A stretch of DNA of 44,661 nucleotides, taken from contig NZ_JAIBES010000031.1 in NCBI RefSeq assembly GCF_019459305.1, positions 1-44,661 of the forward strand. Direction: 5' to 3'. The position numbers and the translations under genes were made by a program. Source of the DNA: Sphingopyxis sp. GTDB lineage: Bacteria > Pseudomonadota > Alphaproteobacteria > Sphingomonadales > Sphingomonadaceae. Positions 1 through 8,411 of this stretch are shown here, in pieces; position 1 is the first letter of the stretch; every line of letters begins with the position of its first letter. The notes beneath the pieces were generated by a model. The model ran no database searches. It was not told where the DNA came from and saw only the letters and a program-made list of their open reading frames with translations.

Positions 1-743
1 TCAAAGGTCACCGCGTGGAACGGCTGGGTGCCGATCATCGTCGCCATCGCGTCGGTCAGCTGGATCTCGCCGCCCGCACCCTTCTCCTGCCCTTCGAGCA
101 CGCGCATCACTTCGGGCTGGAGGATATAGCGGCCCGAGATGATCAGGTTCGACGGCGCATCGGCAACCGAGGGCTTCTCGACCAGCCCCGTGACTTCGGT
201 CAGCGAGCCGTCGCGCGCGCCGGGCGCAATCACGCCATAGGAGGACACCTGGTCGCGCGGCACTTCGAGCACCGAGATCAGATTGCCGCCGACCTGGTTG
301 TAGGCATCGACCATCTGCTTCATGCAGCCGGGCGATCCGTGCATGAACTCGTCGGGCAGGAAGATCGCAAAGGGTTCGTCACCGACGATCGCGCGCGCAC
401 ACCAGATCGCGTGGCCGAGGCCCAGCGGCTCCTGCTGGCGGACATAGGCGCAGTTGCCAGGGCCAAGCCGTGTCGGCTCGAGCACCGACAGATCCTTGCC
501 GCGTTCGGACATCGTCTTTTCCAGCTCGAACGCGATGTCGAAATGATCCTCGATCGCGCTCTTGCCGCGGCCGGTGACAAAGATCATCTGCTCGATCCCC
601 GCCTCGCGCGCCTCGTCGACAGCGTACTGGATCAGCGGGCGATCGACGATCGGCAGCATCTCCTTCGGGATCGCCTTGGTCGCCGGCAAAAAGCGGGTGC
701 CGAGACCGGCGACGGGAAAGACGGCTTTGCGGATCGGTTTCAT
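1..743 (-). CDS. galU: UTP-glucose-1-phosphate uridylyltransferase, 3' end cut by window
   Basis: Makes UDP-glucose from UTP and glucose-1-phosphate in the cytoplasm, a precursor for exopolysaccharide and glycolipids. The gene starts at the ATG at 741-743 and reads MKPIRKAVFPVAGLGTRFLP, the nucleotide-binding signature, followed by ATKAIPKEMLPIVDRP with the conserved lysine. Further on it shows GLGHAIWCA, LPDEF and EIQLTDAM, all typical of GalU. About 247 codons are visible; the family is usually about 290 residues, so some 40 C-terminal residues lie outside the window. It sits 67 bases downstream of the yfiB-like gene on the same strand and may be co-transcribed with it; this is inference. 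Confidence 0.95.
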   Translation of the reverse strand, partial: MKPIRKAVFPVAGLGTRFLPATKAIPKEMLPIVDRPLIQYAVDEAREAGIEQMIFVTGRGKSAIEDHFDIAFELEKTMSERGKDLSVLEPTRLGPGNCAYVRQQEPLGLGHAIWCARAIVGDEPFAIFLPDEFMHGSPGCMKQMVDAYNQVGGNLISVLEVPRDQVSSYGVIAPGARDGSLTEVTGLVEKPSVADAPSNLIISGRYILQPEVMRVLEGQEKGAGGEIQLTDAMATMIGTQPFHAVTF

Positions 744-810
744 GGGCGGGGGCATAGCCGCGATGAGCGCACAAGAAAAGCGGCGCGGCTGAGTTGATTC
801 ATCGGGTCTA

Positions 811-1308
811 TTACGGTGTCACGATCACCACGACCCGGCGATTGTCCTGGCGGCCTGCTTCGGTGTCGTTGCTGGACATCGGCACGGCTTCGCCGCGGCC
901 GATTATCTGGTCGGGGGTGAGCTGCATCCCACCCGCTTGCATAGGCGCGGCGACGGCCTGCGCGCGCGCCTCAGACAGCGTGAGGTTATAGACGGCGGTT
1001 CCCGTTGAATCGGTATGGCCTTCGACGCGCGCAGTCGTGATGCCGACCGAGACAAGTTTGCTCGCGATGTCGGTGATCCGCGCCTGTTGCTCGGCCGGAA
1101 CGCTGCTTTCATTGGTCGAAAACAGCAGCCGTTCGGGCATGCTCAGTGCCCAGCCGGGGCCATCTTCGACAAAGCCTTCGGCCTTCAGGACGGCGACTTG
1201 TTCGGCGGTGAATCCCCTCTGCTGCGGCACGCTCTGGCAGGCGGCGAGCAGCGACGCGCAGACGATAAGAAGCAGGCTTCTGATGGGGTGGGGGACAGGC
1301 TGTGTCAC
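811..1308 (-). CDS. YfiB-like OmpA-family outer-membrane lipoprotein
   Basis: Predicted lipoprotein of 165 residues that would sit in the outer membrane and bind peptidoglycan. The N-terminus has a basic start, a hydrophobic core and a lipobox LAAC with the lipidated cysteine at residue 24. A C-terminal OmpA domain follows, with VEGHTDSTG and a late DNRRVVVIV segment that carries the peptidoglycan-contacting residues in this family. The start is a GTG with GGAG seven bases upstream. It lies 16 bases after the diguanylate cyclase gene, giving the order yfiR-yfiN-yfiB of the Pseudomonas system, where YfiB sequesters the repressor YfiR under envelope stress. The name rests on domain plus order, so an ordinary Pal-like protein is not fully excluded. 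Confidence 0.82.
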   Translation of the reverse strand: MTQPVPHPIRSLLLIVCASLLAACQSVPQQRGFTAEQVAVLKAEGFVEDGPGWALSMPERLLFSTNESSVPAEQQARITDIASKLVSVGITTARVEGHTDSTGTAVYNLTLSEARAQAVAAPMQAGGMQLTPDQIIGRGEAVPMSSNDTEAGRQDNRRVVVIVTP

Positions 1309-1324
1309 GGCGATACTCCGATGG

Positions 1325-2542
1325 TCATACGCGGGAACGGTTGCTCAATTTGTCGGCGTACATGGCGGCGTCGGCGGCGGTGAGCAGCGCTGTCGCATCG
1401 CTTCCGTCGTCGGGATAAACGGCGCCGCCAACGCTGACCGACGCACGATAGGTTTCGCCGCCGGGCAGCACGACGGGTTGCGCCACGCAGGCCCGGATTT
1501 GCTGCGCCAGATCGCCGGGGACGGTGTCGGGGTCGAGCGGATCGACGATGACGATGAATTCGTCGCCGCCGATGCGCGCCGCGAAGTCGCTTTTGCGCAG
1601 CGTGTCCTTGATGCATGCCGACAGCGCGACCAGCACCGCGTCGCCCGCAGCGTGACCGAAACTGTCGTTCGCCACCTTGAAATTGTCCGCGTCGATAAAC
1701 AGCAGGGCAAAGCGCTGGCCGCGTGCGTCGGCGGCGGCGATGCGCTGTGCGAGCTGCTCGTCAAAGGCATCGCGGTTCGGCATGGCGGTCAGCGTATCGT
1801 GCGAGGCGCGGTGAGCCAGCAGCGCTCGCTCGCTTTCCATGTTTCCTTGCCAGCCCTGCAATTCGTCGAGCAACGCATTGATGTCGCCGCCCAGCCGGTC
1901 GAGCTCGGCAATCCCCAAAGGTTTGACGCGCTTGTCGAACCGGCGATGCAGGCGGACGTCATGCGCGACGGTGGCAATCTCGTTGAGTGGCTTGACCAGC
2001 TCATATTCGAACCGCCGCGCCAGAAAGATCGTGCCGAGCGCGGTGATGAGCAGGCAACCGAGTCCGGCGAGAAACCCGATGCGGACATAGTCGATCAACG
2101 TCGAGCTATCGCCCCACACCTCGATCGTGCCGATCCCGGATCCGTTGCGCTGAATGGTCACCGCGAAGGGGCGCGGGAAAAACATGCGGGTCAGCAGTGG
2201 GGCGGGGTCGGCCATCGGCGAGGTCCATTGGGTGAGCTTCTGGCCGCGATCATTGAGCACGCGCAGCCGGGCGATCCCGGGAATGCGGGTCAGCGGCTCC
2301 AACCCTTCGCGCGCCGCCTGCGGGTCATTGAACACTAGCGCGGGTTCGACGCCATAGGCGCCGAGTTGCGCGGCCAGTTCCATATTGCGATCGGCATAAC
2401 CGCGAAGCGCCGACACGCCGGCGAGCAAAATGGTCAGGCCCGACAGCGCGACCGCGAACAGGGTGATGCCGAAATGAAAGCGCGACAGAAGCTTTTGCAG
2501 CGTCGTGCGCGCGCCGATCCGTTCGGTGGTCTGGCCCGTCAT
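1325..2542 (-). CDS. YfiN/DgcN-like membrane diguanylate cyclase
   Basis: Inner-membrane enzyme of 405 residues that would make cyclic di-GMP from GTP. Two membrane segments, about 23-45 and 153-175, flank a small periplasmic domain of the CHASE8 type. A HAMP linker (about 176-228) leads to a C-terminal GGDEF domain with the intact motif GGDEF at 325-329. The inhibitory site is also present: RKSD at 316-319, exactly five residues before GGDEF, so product feedback is expected. The ATG at 2540-2542 was chosen because it overlaps the upstream yfiR-like stop by four bases (ATGA); the frame is open further upstream, but there it only runs antiparallel over yfiR. In Pseudomonas the YfiN cyclase is held off by periplasmic YfiR. 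Confidence 0.88.
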   Translation of the reverse strand: MTGQTTERIGARTTLQKLLSRFHFGITLFAVALSGLTILLAGVSALRGYADRNMELAAQLGAYGVEPALVFNDPQAAREGLEPLTRIPGIARLRVLNDRGQKLTQWTSPMADPAPLLTRMFFPRPFAVTIQRNGSGIGTIEVWGDSSTLIDYVRIGFLAGLGCLLITALGTIFLARRFEYELVKPLNEIATVAHDVRLHRRFDKRVKPLGIAELDRLGGDINALLDELQGWQGNMESERALLAHRASHDTLTAMPNRDAFDEQLAQRIAAADARGQRFALLFIDADNFKVANDSFGHAAGDAVLVALSACIKDTLRKSDFAARIGGDEFIVIVDPLDPDTVPGDLAQQIRACVAQPVVLPGGETYRASVSVGGAVYPDDGSDATALLTAADAAMYADKLSNRSRV

Positions 2543-3102
2543 GTGGGGCCTCCGGCGCTGCGGCCGATGCTCAGCACCCGCGGGTCGATCCGCAGCGGAC
2601 CGCGCCCGATGGCGTCGAGATTGACCGAAAAGCTGAGGCTCGCCGCGCGATTGCTCAGGCAGAACATGGCGCCATAGATACACGCCGCATCGTCGTCGGT
2701 GATCGTCAGGATCGGACGGCCGCGAACCCACGCGATCAGTTGCCGCCGGTCGGCCATCGCCATGCGACCGAGGAACAGGATGTCGCAGTCGGAGCGGCCA
2801 GTCACCGTAGCTGCGTTCAACCGGCGCACCAGCACCGATGTGGCGCCGGGGCCGTCGGGTGCCATGCGATTGGTCAGCCGCGGAGTGCCGATCACGCACA
2901 TCACGCGCGTTGCATCGGGCGATCCGTCGGGCCAGCGCGCATAGCTGACGATGCCGCCGACCATCCGGTTGACCGCGCGCGCCATGCCGTCGTCGCTGTC
3001 TTCAACAATCGTCTGGCTTGCGGCCTGAGCCGACATCTGGGGCGTCGTCAGCGACGCGCCAATCAGAAACAGCGATGCCAGCACTTTGCAGCGACCCCCC
3101 AC
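2539..3102 (-). CDS. YfiR-family periplasmic repressor (DUF4154)
   Basis: A 187-residue exported protein with a signal peptide ending near residue 27 (SAQA). It ends with RIDPRVLSIG, the closing motif of the YfiR/DUF4154 family. Four cysteines at 69, 106, 141 and 148 match the two disulfide pairs known in Pseudomonas YfiR (71-110 and 145-152), including the exact seven-residue spacing of the second pair. In that system YfiR binds the periplasmic part of YfiN and inhibits it, and disulfide state controls its stability. The start appears to be a GTG (3100-3102). It is the first gene of a three-gene unit with the cyclase and the OmpA lipoprotein. Function by homology and order only. Confidence 0.87.
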   Translation of the reverse strand: MGGRCKVLASLFLIGASLTTPQMSAQAASQTIVEDSDDGMARAVNRMVGGIVSYARWPDGSPDATRVMCVIGTPRLTNRMAPDGPGATSVLVRRLNAATVTGRSDCDILFLGRMAMADRRQLIAWVRGRPILTITDDDAACIYGAMFCLSNRAASLSFSVNLDAIGRGPLRIDPRVLSIGRSAGGPT

Positions 3103-3262
3103 CTGCGCCTGACGTTAGCTTGCTCCAGCGCGGGGGCGTCCGCTAGTCAAAAGGATTGGAAAGTCAATGAAAAGTGACGTCATGCGGCCATTTGGCAAAC
3201 GTCGACCCGACCCGAAGGGCGAGCCATCACACTCTACTTCGCCGGGATGACGACCCGATAAC

Positions 3263-3796
3263 TCAGGTGCGCAACCGGTCGGCAAATCCCTTGCGCAGTT
3301 TCGCCAGCTTTGGCGGAATAACCGCCATGCAGTACGGATTGCGCTGGCCTTCGCCGTCCCAATAGGATTGGTGATAATCCTCGGCCGGGTACCAGTCGGA
3401 CACCGGCTCGATCGTGGTGACGACCGGCGTCGGCCAGTCGCCCTCGGCCCGTTCGATGCCCGCCCGTGCCGCGTCGCCCTGCGCGGCGTTGAGCGGGAAC
3501 AGTGCGCTGCGATATTGGGTGCCGACGTCGTTACCCTGGCGGTTGAGCGTCGTCGGGTCATGGGTGGCAAAATGGACGTCGAGCAGGTCGTCATAGCTGA
3601 TGACCGCTGGATCGAAGGTGATGCGGATCGCCTCAGCATGGCCGGTTTCGCCGCCGCACACCTGCTTGTAGGTCGGATCGGCGACATGGCCGCCGATATA
3701 ACCGCTTTCGACTGTCTCGACGCCGGCGAGCGATTGGAACACCGCTTCGGTACACCAGAAGCAGCCTCCGGCAAAAATGGCGGTTTCTTGGGTCAT
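3263..3796 (-). CDS. msrA: Peptide-methionine (S)-S-oxide reductase MsrA
   Basis: Repairs oxidised methionine (S-sulfoxide) in proteins. The 177-residue protein begins [20 protein letters not shown], with the catalytic cysteine of GCFWC at residue 12, and continues with [19 protein letters not shown] and a YHQSYW segment near the end, all MsrA hallmarks. The ATG at 3794-3796 gives the usual family length; reading further upstream only adds a basic, unrelated stretch. The gene stands alone, about 160 bases beyond the yfiR start and 56 bases downstream of the M48 protease gene on the same strand. Confidence 0.95.
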   Translation of the reverse strand: MTQETAIFAGGCFWCTEAVFQSLAGVETVESGYIGGHVADPTYKQVCGGETGHAEAIRITFDPAVISYDDLLDVHFATHDPTTLNRQGNDVGTQYRSALFPLNAAQGDAARAGIERAEGDWPTPVVTTIEPVSDWYPAEDYHQSYWDGEGQRNPYCMAVIPPKLAKLRKGFADRLRT

Positions 3797-3852
3797 GGCG
3801 TCGATCCTTGGACTGGAGAAGCAGGTGCCCCCAAAATAGGAGGAGCGCGGCG

Positions 3853-4845
3853 CTATTCCAAGGGCGCCGGAGCGTCGATCAGCGGTGGGTGCAGCGGCTG
3901 GCCCGCTGCGCGCGCCGCAGCGATCAGCGCGGCTTCGGCTTCGAGCGCAGCGACACGGTCGCGCCAACCCGGATGGGATGCCGCCTGAAACATCGGGCGG
4001 CCCTTGCGCTGACCGAACTTCTGCCAGAAACGGGCGGCGGCGCCGGGATCATAGTCGGCCCCCGCAAGCAGCCACACCGACAGCCGGTCGGCCTCGACCT
4101 CGGTCTGCTTGAACAGCCGCGCGCTGCGCCCAAACTGTTTACCCAACCCGCGATCGACCCCCACAGCATCAAGGCGCGCCCGGTGGCGCAGGATATTGTG
4201 CGCCAGCTCGTGCGCGATTGCCGCGGCCAACTCATCATCGTCCTGCGCAAATTGGGCCAACCCCTGATTCACCAGCACCATCCGCCCATCGGCGACGGCC
4301 CCCGCTTTCTCGCTCGCCTCGACGCGAAAATCGCTGACGCAGCCAGCGATGGGGGTGAGGGTCAGCGCGCGCGCATCGCCGGTGTCGAGCCTGAGCGGAG
4401 CAGTGTGCGGGAGCGCCGCGAGCGATGTCTCAATTGCGGTAATCCGCGCAAAAGGATGAGCATCCGCCCCATCGGGCACGGCGCCGCCTTGCATCCCGAT
4501 GACAGCGACGCCGACGCGCATCCCGACCGTAGCTGCAGGCGAGGTCGGCGCAATCGCCGCAATAAACGGGTCGTCGCGGTCCACCGCGCCATAGGCGGCG
4601 AGTGCTTCGGGCCGTCGTTCCGCATCATAAAGGCGCGGGTCGCCCCAGATCCAGCCGAACTGCGGCTGCTGCACCGGGCACCATGCGGCATTGGCGGTGG
4701 TCAGGCGAAATCCGATCGCCGCAACGCGTGCCTCCAGCGCCGCAAACGACACATAGGGCGACCGATCGGGGGGCGTCGCGGCACCCGCTGGCACGGCGAC
4801 CAGCAGCGACAGAGCGACAACAAGGGCGGAAGCAGAATGCAGCAT
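3853..4845 (-). CDS. Exported M48-family zinc metalloprotease
   Basis: A 330-residue protein with an N-terminal signal peptide (hydrophobic run to about residue 22, AGAA). The zinc site is HELAH at residues 212-216, with the third ligand glutamate in EVEADRLS near residue 251, the M48 layout. Residues of about 90-165, between the signal peptide and the catalytic domain, resemble a PDZ-like insert ([14 protein letters not shown]), so substrate contact there is plausible. It probably acts in the periplasm on misfolded or lipoprotein substrates; the substrate is unknown. It is divergent from the heme A synthase gene. Confidence 0.85.
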   Translation of the reverse strand: MLHSASALVVALSLLVAVPAGAATPPDRSPYVSFAALEARVAAIGFRLTTANAAWCPVQQPQFGWIWGDPRLYDAERRPEALAAYGAVDRDDPFIAAIAPTSPAATVGMRVGVAVIGMQGGAVPDGADAHPFARITAIETSLAALPHTAPLRLDTGDARALTLTPIAGCVSDFRVEASEKAGAVADGRMVLVNQGLAQFAQDDDELAAAIAHELAHNILRHRARLDAVGVDRGLGKQFGRSARLFKQTEVEADRLSVWLLAGADYDPGAAARFWQKFGQRKGRPMFQAASHPGWRDRVAALEAEAALIAAARAAGQPLHPPLIDAPAPLE

Positions 4846-4949
4846 CGGTCCCGCTTATCAACGCGCGCCTGTCGCGGCCATGAATTTCCTATTGTTCGCA
4901 TTTGCCCAGCGCTTGCCTATCGACGGCCAAGCGGCGATAGGGCGGAGCG

Positions 4950-5999
4950 ATGACGCACGCCTCAACCTTGTCCTCGCCCGCCGCCCACCAACCCCGCCCC
5001 GCCGCGCTTGCGCGCTGGCTGTGGGCAGTCGCTTTGTTGGTGGTCATCGTGGTCGGGGTCGGCGGGATCACGCGTCTGACCGAATCAGGGCTGTCGATTA
5101 CGGAATGGCGGCCGGTCTCGGGCGTGCTGCCGCCGCTCAACGAGGCCGACTGGATCGCGGAATTCGAGAAATACAAGCAGATCCCCGAATATAAAGAGAT
5201 CAACCTCGGCATGACGCTGGCGGGGTTCAAGGCGATCTTTTTCTGGGAATGGCTGCACCGCATCCTGGGGCGCGTGGTCGGCATGGCGATGGTCGTGCCG
5301 CTGGCCTGGTACGCTTGGCGCCGCGCGATCCCGGCGGGTTATGGCGTGCGCCTGTTCGCGCTGACGTCGATCGTCGGACTACAAGGCGCGCTCGGGTGGT
5401 GGATGGTCGCGTCGGGACTGGAGTATCGCACCGATGTCAGCCATTTCCGTCTTGCAGCGCATTTGTTAACCGCATTGTTCTTGCTTGCGGGTCTGGTCTG
5501 GACCGCGCGCGACCTTGATGCGCTGGCACGGGATCCGGGCGCGCGGCCCGCGCGGCTCACCGGGGGTGGCATCGCGGTCATCGCCATCCTGTTCATCCAG
5601 CTGTTGCTTGGCGCTTGGGTTGCCGGACTGAACGCCGGGTTCGTCGCCAGCAGCTGGCCATTGATGAACGATCATTTCGTCCCCGAAGGCATCGACTTGG
5701 CGGGCGGCCCATGGTTGGCGCTGACCAATGATCCCTTCTTGATCCACTTCTTGCATCGCTGGTGGTCGTGGATTGCGGCGCTGGCGCTGTTGCTGCTCGC
5801 GCGCAGCGTGTCGCGGTTCGGGGCCAAACGTGAGGCCGGGCTGCTGGTCGCGGTGGTTGCGGTGCAGATGCTGCTGGGGATCTGGACCGTGGTGTCGGGC
5901 GTATCGATGTGGGTCGCCGTCGCGCATCAGGTGGTGGGGGCCATCCTCGTTGCTATCGCCGCCGCGTCGCTGCACCGGCTGGGCCGCACCGCCGCATGA
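4950..5999 (+). CDS. ctaA: Heme A synthase (COX15/CtaA)
   Basis: Integral membrane enzyme that oxidises the C8 methyl of heme O to make heme A for aa3-type cytochrome oxidase. At 349 residues it has the eight-helix pattern with the heme-ligand histidines in the WLHRILGR, HFRLAAHL, HFLHRWWSW and VAHQVVGA segments. The early motif GGITRLTESGLSITEW and the following PPLNEADWIAEFEKYKQIPE mark the alphaproteobacterial/mitochondrial COX15 type. An AGGG sequence lies seven bases before the ATG. Its last codons overlap the start of a broken downstream gene by four bases (ATGA). Confidence 0.95.
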   Translation: MTHASTLSSPAAHQPRPAALARWLWAVALLVVIVVGVGGITRLTESGLSITEWRPVSGVLPPLNEADWIAEFEKYKQIPEYKEINLGMTLAGFKAIFFWEWLHRILGRVVGMAMVVPLAWYAWRRAIPAGYGVRLFALTSIVGLQGALGWWMVASGLEYRTDVSHFRLAAHLLTALFLLAGLVWTARDLDALARDPGARPARLTGGGIAVIAILFIQLLLGAWVAGLNAGFVASSWPLMNDHFVPEGIDLAGGPWLALTNDPFLIHFLHRWWSWIAALALLLLARSVSRFGAKREAGLLVAVVAVQMLLGIWTVVSGVSMWVAVAHQVVGAILVAIAAASLHRLGRTAA

Positions 6000-6534
6000 T
6001 GCTGCTCGGCGGTTTCGGCAGCGCGCTGCTGTTGGTCGCTCAGCCCTTGCCCGCGTAAGGCGATGTCCTCGGAACAGGCAGCGGCAGCCGCATCGACTTG
6101 GTCGATCCAGACGGCCTGTGGGAAGGGGCGACGGCGCGGATCGAGACGACGGGCGCCAGGGTGACCGCGCCGAGGCCAAACAGCTGGCGCAGATAATTGC
6201 CGCACTGCCAGCGGCCGAACCCGACCGGCTGGCGGCCGCTGATGCGCGCGCGCTGGTAGCGGCGGCAAATGATGCGATCGTCGCAGCCGCTGCGGCCGAT
6301 GGCGCCGGCGTTTCCATGCTGCACGGCGGAACGCTCCGGACGGTCGCGAACGTCGAACAGGATTCGGGGGCCGGCGAGGGCGCCCCGCCGTTCCAGATAG
6401 ACCATCTGTGCACCGTCGCTACCGCCACCGGGCTGGTGATGCGGGAACGGGGACAGACATGGATTGTCGAGCCCAAAGGCGCGGGACGGACGCGCGTCGA
6501 AGAGCGTGTACGGGCGCTCGTGCCTGCTCCGTGA
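5996..6534 (+). pseudogene. Broken gene for a small exported protein downstream of ctaA
   Basis: The ATG at 5996 overlaps the ctaA stop (ATGA) and encodes a convincing signal peptide, MMLLGGFGSALLLVAQPLPA, but the frame then meets TAA at 6056-6058. After that stop the same frame resumes with sensible protein (GDVLGTGSGSRIDLVDP, then GLWEGATARIETTG) until about 6150. From there good coding sequence continues one frame over (EAKQLAQIIAALPAAEPDR and so on) to a TGA at 6532-6534. So one nonsense change and one frameshift separate three parts of what looks like one exported protein of about 180 residues. I do not recognise the family. Sequencing error is possible, but two lesions make decay more likely. 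Confidence 0.55.
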
Positions 6535-6660
6535 AGCATAGGGTATCATAATACCTGTCAGCAAAGCCGCGATCTGCTTGACTTTCCGCCCGCTTGACGT
6601 CATTGGCCCGCTCCGAAGCGCCGCTGCGTCCATCATGGATCAGGCGGCGCGGTTTGTTTC

Positions 6661-6687
6661 GGGCCTTGGAGCATCGCTCCATCGCCC
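6661..6687 (+). promoter_or_regulatory. Leader hairpin upstream of rplM
   Basis: An imperfect hairpin sits 13 bases before the rplM ribosome binding site. The inner stem is TGGAGC and GCTCCA around an ATC loop, and the outer stem is GGGC with GCCC across a small internal loop. In Escherichia coli the rplM-rpsI messenger is controlled by L13 binding its leader, so this could be a comparable autoregulatory site. That role is inference from position and fold only. Confidence 0.4.
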
Positions 6688-6700
6688 AGTCCCATCTGTC

Positions 6701-6706
6701 AAGGAG
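6701..6706 (+). promoter_or_regulatory. Ribosome binding site of rplM
   Basis: AAGGAG precedes two adjacent ATG codons at 6713 and 6716 by six and nine bases. Both spacings are usable, so the site does not by itself decide the start; the usual sphingomonad L13 N-terminus (MKALTKTT) favours 6716. Confidence 0.7.
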
Positions 6707-6715
6707 CGTGCCATG

Positions 6716-7195
6716 ATGAAGGCGCTGACCAAGACGACCGTATCGGCGAACGCTGCCACGGTCGAAAAGAAATGGGTGCTGATCGACGCCGAGGGTCTCG
6801 TTGTGGGCCGCGTTGCATCGATCATCGCCAACATCCTGCGCGGCAAGCACAAGCCGTCGTTCACCCCCCACGTCGATTGCGGTGACAATGTCATCGTCAT
6901 CAACGCGGAGAAGGTGGCGTTCACCGGCAAGAAATTGCAGGACAAGCGTTACTATAAGCACACCGGCTATGCCGGCGGCATCAAGGAAACCAGCCCGGCG
7001 AAGATCCTCGAAGGCCGTTTCCCCGAGCGCGTGCTCGAAAAGGCCATCGAACGCATGATCCCGCGTGGCCCGCTCGGCCGGCAGCAGATGCGCAACCTGC
7101 GCATTTTCGCCGGCAGCGAACATCCGCATGAAGGGCAGAGCCCCGAAGTGATCGACGTCGCGTCGATGAACCGCAAGAACAAGGTGGGTGCATAA
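6716..7195 (+). CDS. rplM: 50S ribosomal protein L13
   Basis: Structural protein of the large ribosomal subunit, an early assembly protein binding 23S rRNA. The 159-residue sequence carries [41 protein letters not shown] and the L13 signature around [18 protein letters not shown] chose the second of two consecutive ATGs; the first (6713) would add one methionine. The stop codon overlaps the rpsI start by one base (TAATG), so the two proteins are translationally coupled, the usual arrangement. Confidence 0.97.
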   Translation: MKALTKTTVSANAATVEKKWVLIDAEGLVVGRVASIIANILRGKHKPSFTPHVDCGDNVIVINAEKVAFTGKKLQDKRYYKHTGYAGGIKETSPAKILEGRFPERVLEKAIERMIPRGPLGRQQMRNLRIFAGSEHPHEGQSPEVIDVASMNRKNKVGA

Positions 7196-7692
7196 TGGCT
7201 GACGAACAGACCATGACCGATCTCAAGGATCTCGGCGGCGCCGTTGAAGGCACTGTCGCAGCTCCGGTCTCGACCACGCCGCTGCGTGAGAAGATCGTCG
7301 ACAAGCAGGGCCGCGCTTATGCGACCGGCCGCCGCAAGGACGCCGTTGCCCGCGTGTGGCTGAAGCCCGGCACGGGCAAGATCACGATCAACGGCCGCGA
7401 CCAGGAAGTGTATTTTGCACGGCCGACGCTGCGCCTCGTGATCAACCAGCCTTTCGGTCTGACCGATCGCATCGGCAGCTATGACATTGTCGCCACCGTC
7501 AAGGGCGGCGGCCTGTCGGGTCAGGCGGGCGCCGTGTTGCACGGTATCTCGCAGGCGCTGACCCGTTTCGAACCCGCGCTGCGCGGCGTGGTGAAGTCGG
7601 CCGGCTTCCTGACCCGTGACAGCCGCACCGTCGAGCGTAAGAAGTACGGCAAGGCCAAGGCCCGCCGCAGCTTCCAGTTCTCGAAGCGTTAA
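7195..7692 (+). CDS. rpsI: 30S ribosomal protein S9
   Basis: Small-subunit protein whose basic C-terminal tail reaches towards P-site tRNA. The core shows [39 protein letters not shown] and the closing [17 protein letters not shown]. At 165 residues it has an N-terminal extension of about 35 residues before the conserved domain, as is normal in alphaproteobacteria. It shares one base with rplM and is followed 34 bases later by a strong terminator. Confidence 0.97.
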   Translation: MADEQTMTDLKDLGGAVEGTVAAPVSTTPLREKIVDKQGRAYATGRRKDAVARVWLKPGTGKITINGRDQEVYFARPTLRLVINQPFGLTDRIGSYDIVATVKGGGLSGQAGAVLHGISQALTRFEPALRGVVKSAGFLTRDSRTVERKKYGKAKARRSFQFSKR

Positions 7693-7726
7693 ACGACTTT
7701 CCTCGATCGACGGATCGGGAAACGGG

Positions 7727-7757
7727 AAGGGCGGTCCAGCGATGGGCCGCCCTTTTT
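7727..7757 (+). terminator. Rho-independent terminator of rplM-rpsI
   Basis: Stem AAGGGCGGTCC pairs with GGGCCGCCCTT (one G-T wobble) around a six-base loop and runs into five T residues. It lies 34 bases after the rpsI stop. Confidence 0.9.
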
Positions 7758-7839
7758 GCATGGCGCGGCGATGGCGGCAGGATGCAACATCCGGGTCGCG
7801 GGCGGCGTTGAGGATACTCCAGTATGAAAGGATTATCCC

Positions 7840-8400
7840 ATGGCAAACGCCGAGCCGCTCGCCTCGCACCGCATTCTCATCATGGCCACCGACGGCTTCG
7901 AGCAATCCGAACTTGAGGTGCCGCTTGAACGACTCCAGGCGGCCGGTGCAGAGGTCGACATCGCGTCGCTCAAATCGGATGACATTACCGGCTGGGACGG
8001 CGATGATTGGGGCGACGACGTCGAGGTCGATCTGAAGATCGCCGACGTCAATATCGCTGATTATGCTGCGCTTGTTCTGCCCGGCGGCCAGATCAACCCC
8101 GATTTATTGCGCGTCGATGATGCCGCGGTGGCGCTGATCCGCGACTTCGACCACGCTGGAAAACCAATTGCGGCGATCTGTCATGCTCCGTGGCTCTTGA
8201 TCGAGGCGGGGCTTGCCAAGAGCAAGCGGCTGACCAGTTACAAGTCCATCCGTATCGACGTGATCAATGCGGGCGCCGAATATGTCGATGAGGCAGTCGT
8301 GGTTGACGGCAATATCATCACCAGCCGCTGTCCCGACGACCTGCCCGCCTTTTGCGATGCGATTATCGAGGCTGTGGCTGAGAGCCGGGTCGAGGCCTAG
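7840..8400 (+). CDS. DJ-1/PfpI-family protein (class I glutamine amidotransferase-like)
   Basis: Cytoplasmic protein of 186 residues in the YhbO/PfpI branch of the DJ-1 superfamily, associated with general stress and repair of glycated or otherwise damaged molecules. The nucleophile elbow is AAICHAPWLL with cysteine 114 and histidine 115, and the supporting glutamate is E21 in TDGFEQSEL. LVLPGGQINPDLLR and the PWLLIEAGL helix are also family hallmarks. AAAGGA lies seven bases before the ATG. Enzymatic activity (protease, deglycase or glyoxalase) cannot be told from sequence. Confidence 0.88.
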   Translation: MANAEPLASHRILIMATDGFEQSELEVPLERLQAAGAEVDIASLKSDDITGWDGDDWGDDVEVDLKIADVNIADYAALVLPGGQINPDLLRVDDAAVALIRDFDHAGKPIAAICHAPWLLIEAGLAKSKRLTSYKSIRIDVINAGAEYVDEAVVVDGNIITSRCPDDLPAFCDAIIEAVAESRVEA

Positions 8401-8411
8401 TTACGCAATCG

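Noticed and set aside
3228..3254. CTTCGCCGGGATGACGA, like one half of a REP palindrome
   Set aside because: Only one degenerate half is visible and no partner arm, so I do not call it a repeat.
6542..6555. GGTAT-CATA-ATACC palindrome upstream of rplM
   Set aside because: Too short and without a linked regulator; kept only as a note.
6040..6636. A 198-codon minus-strand frame across the broken gene after ctaA
   Set aside because: Its sequence is rich in Arg/Ser/Cys without structure, while the plus strand gives a signal peptide and coherent protein in pieces.
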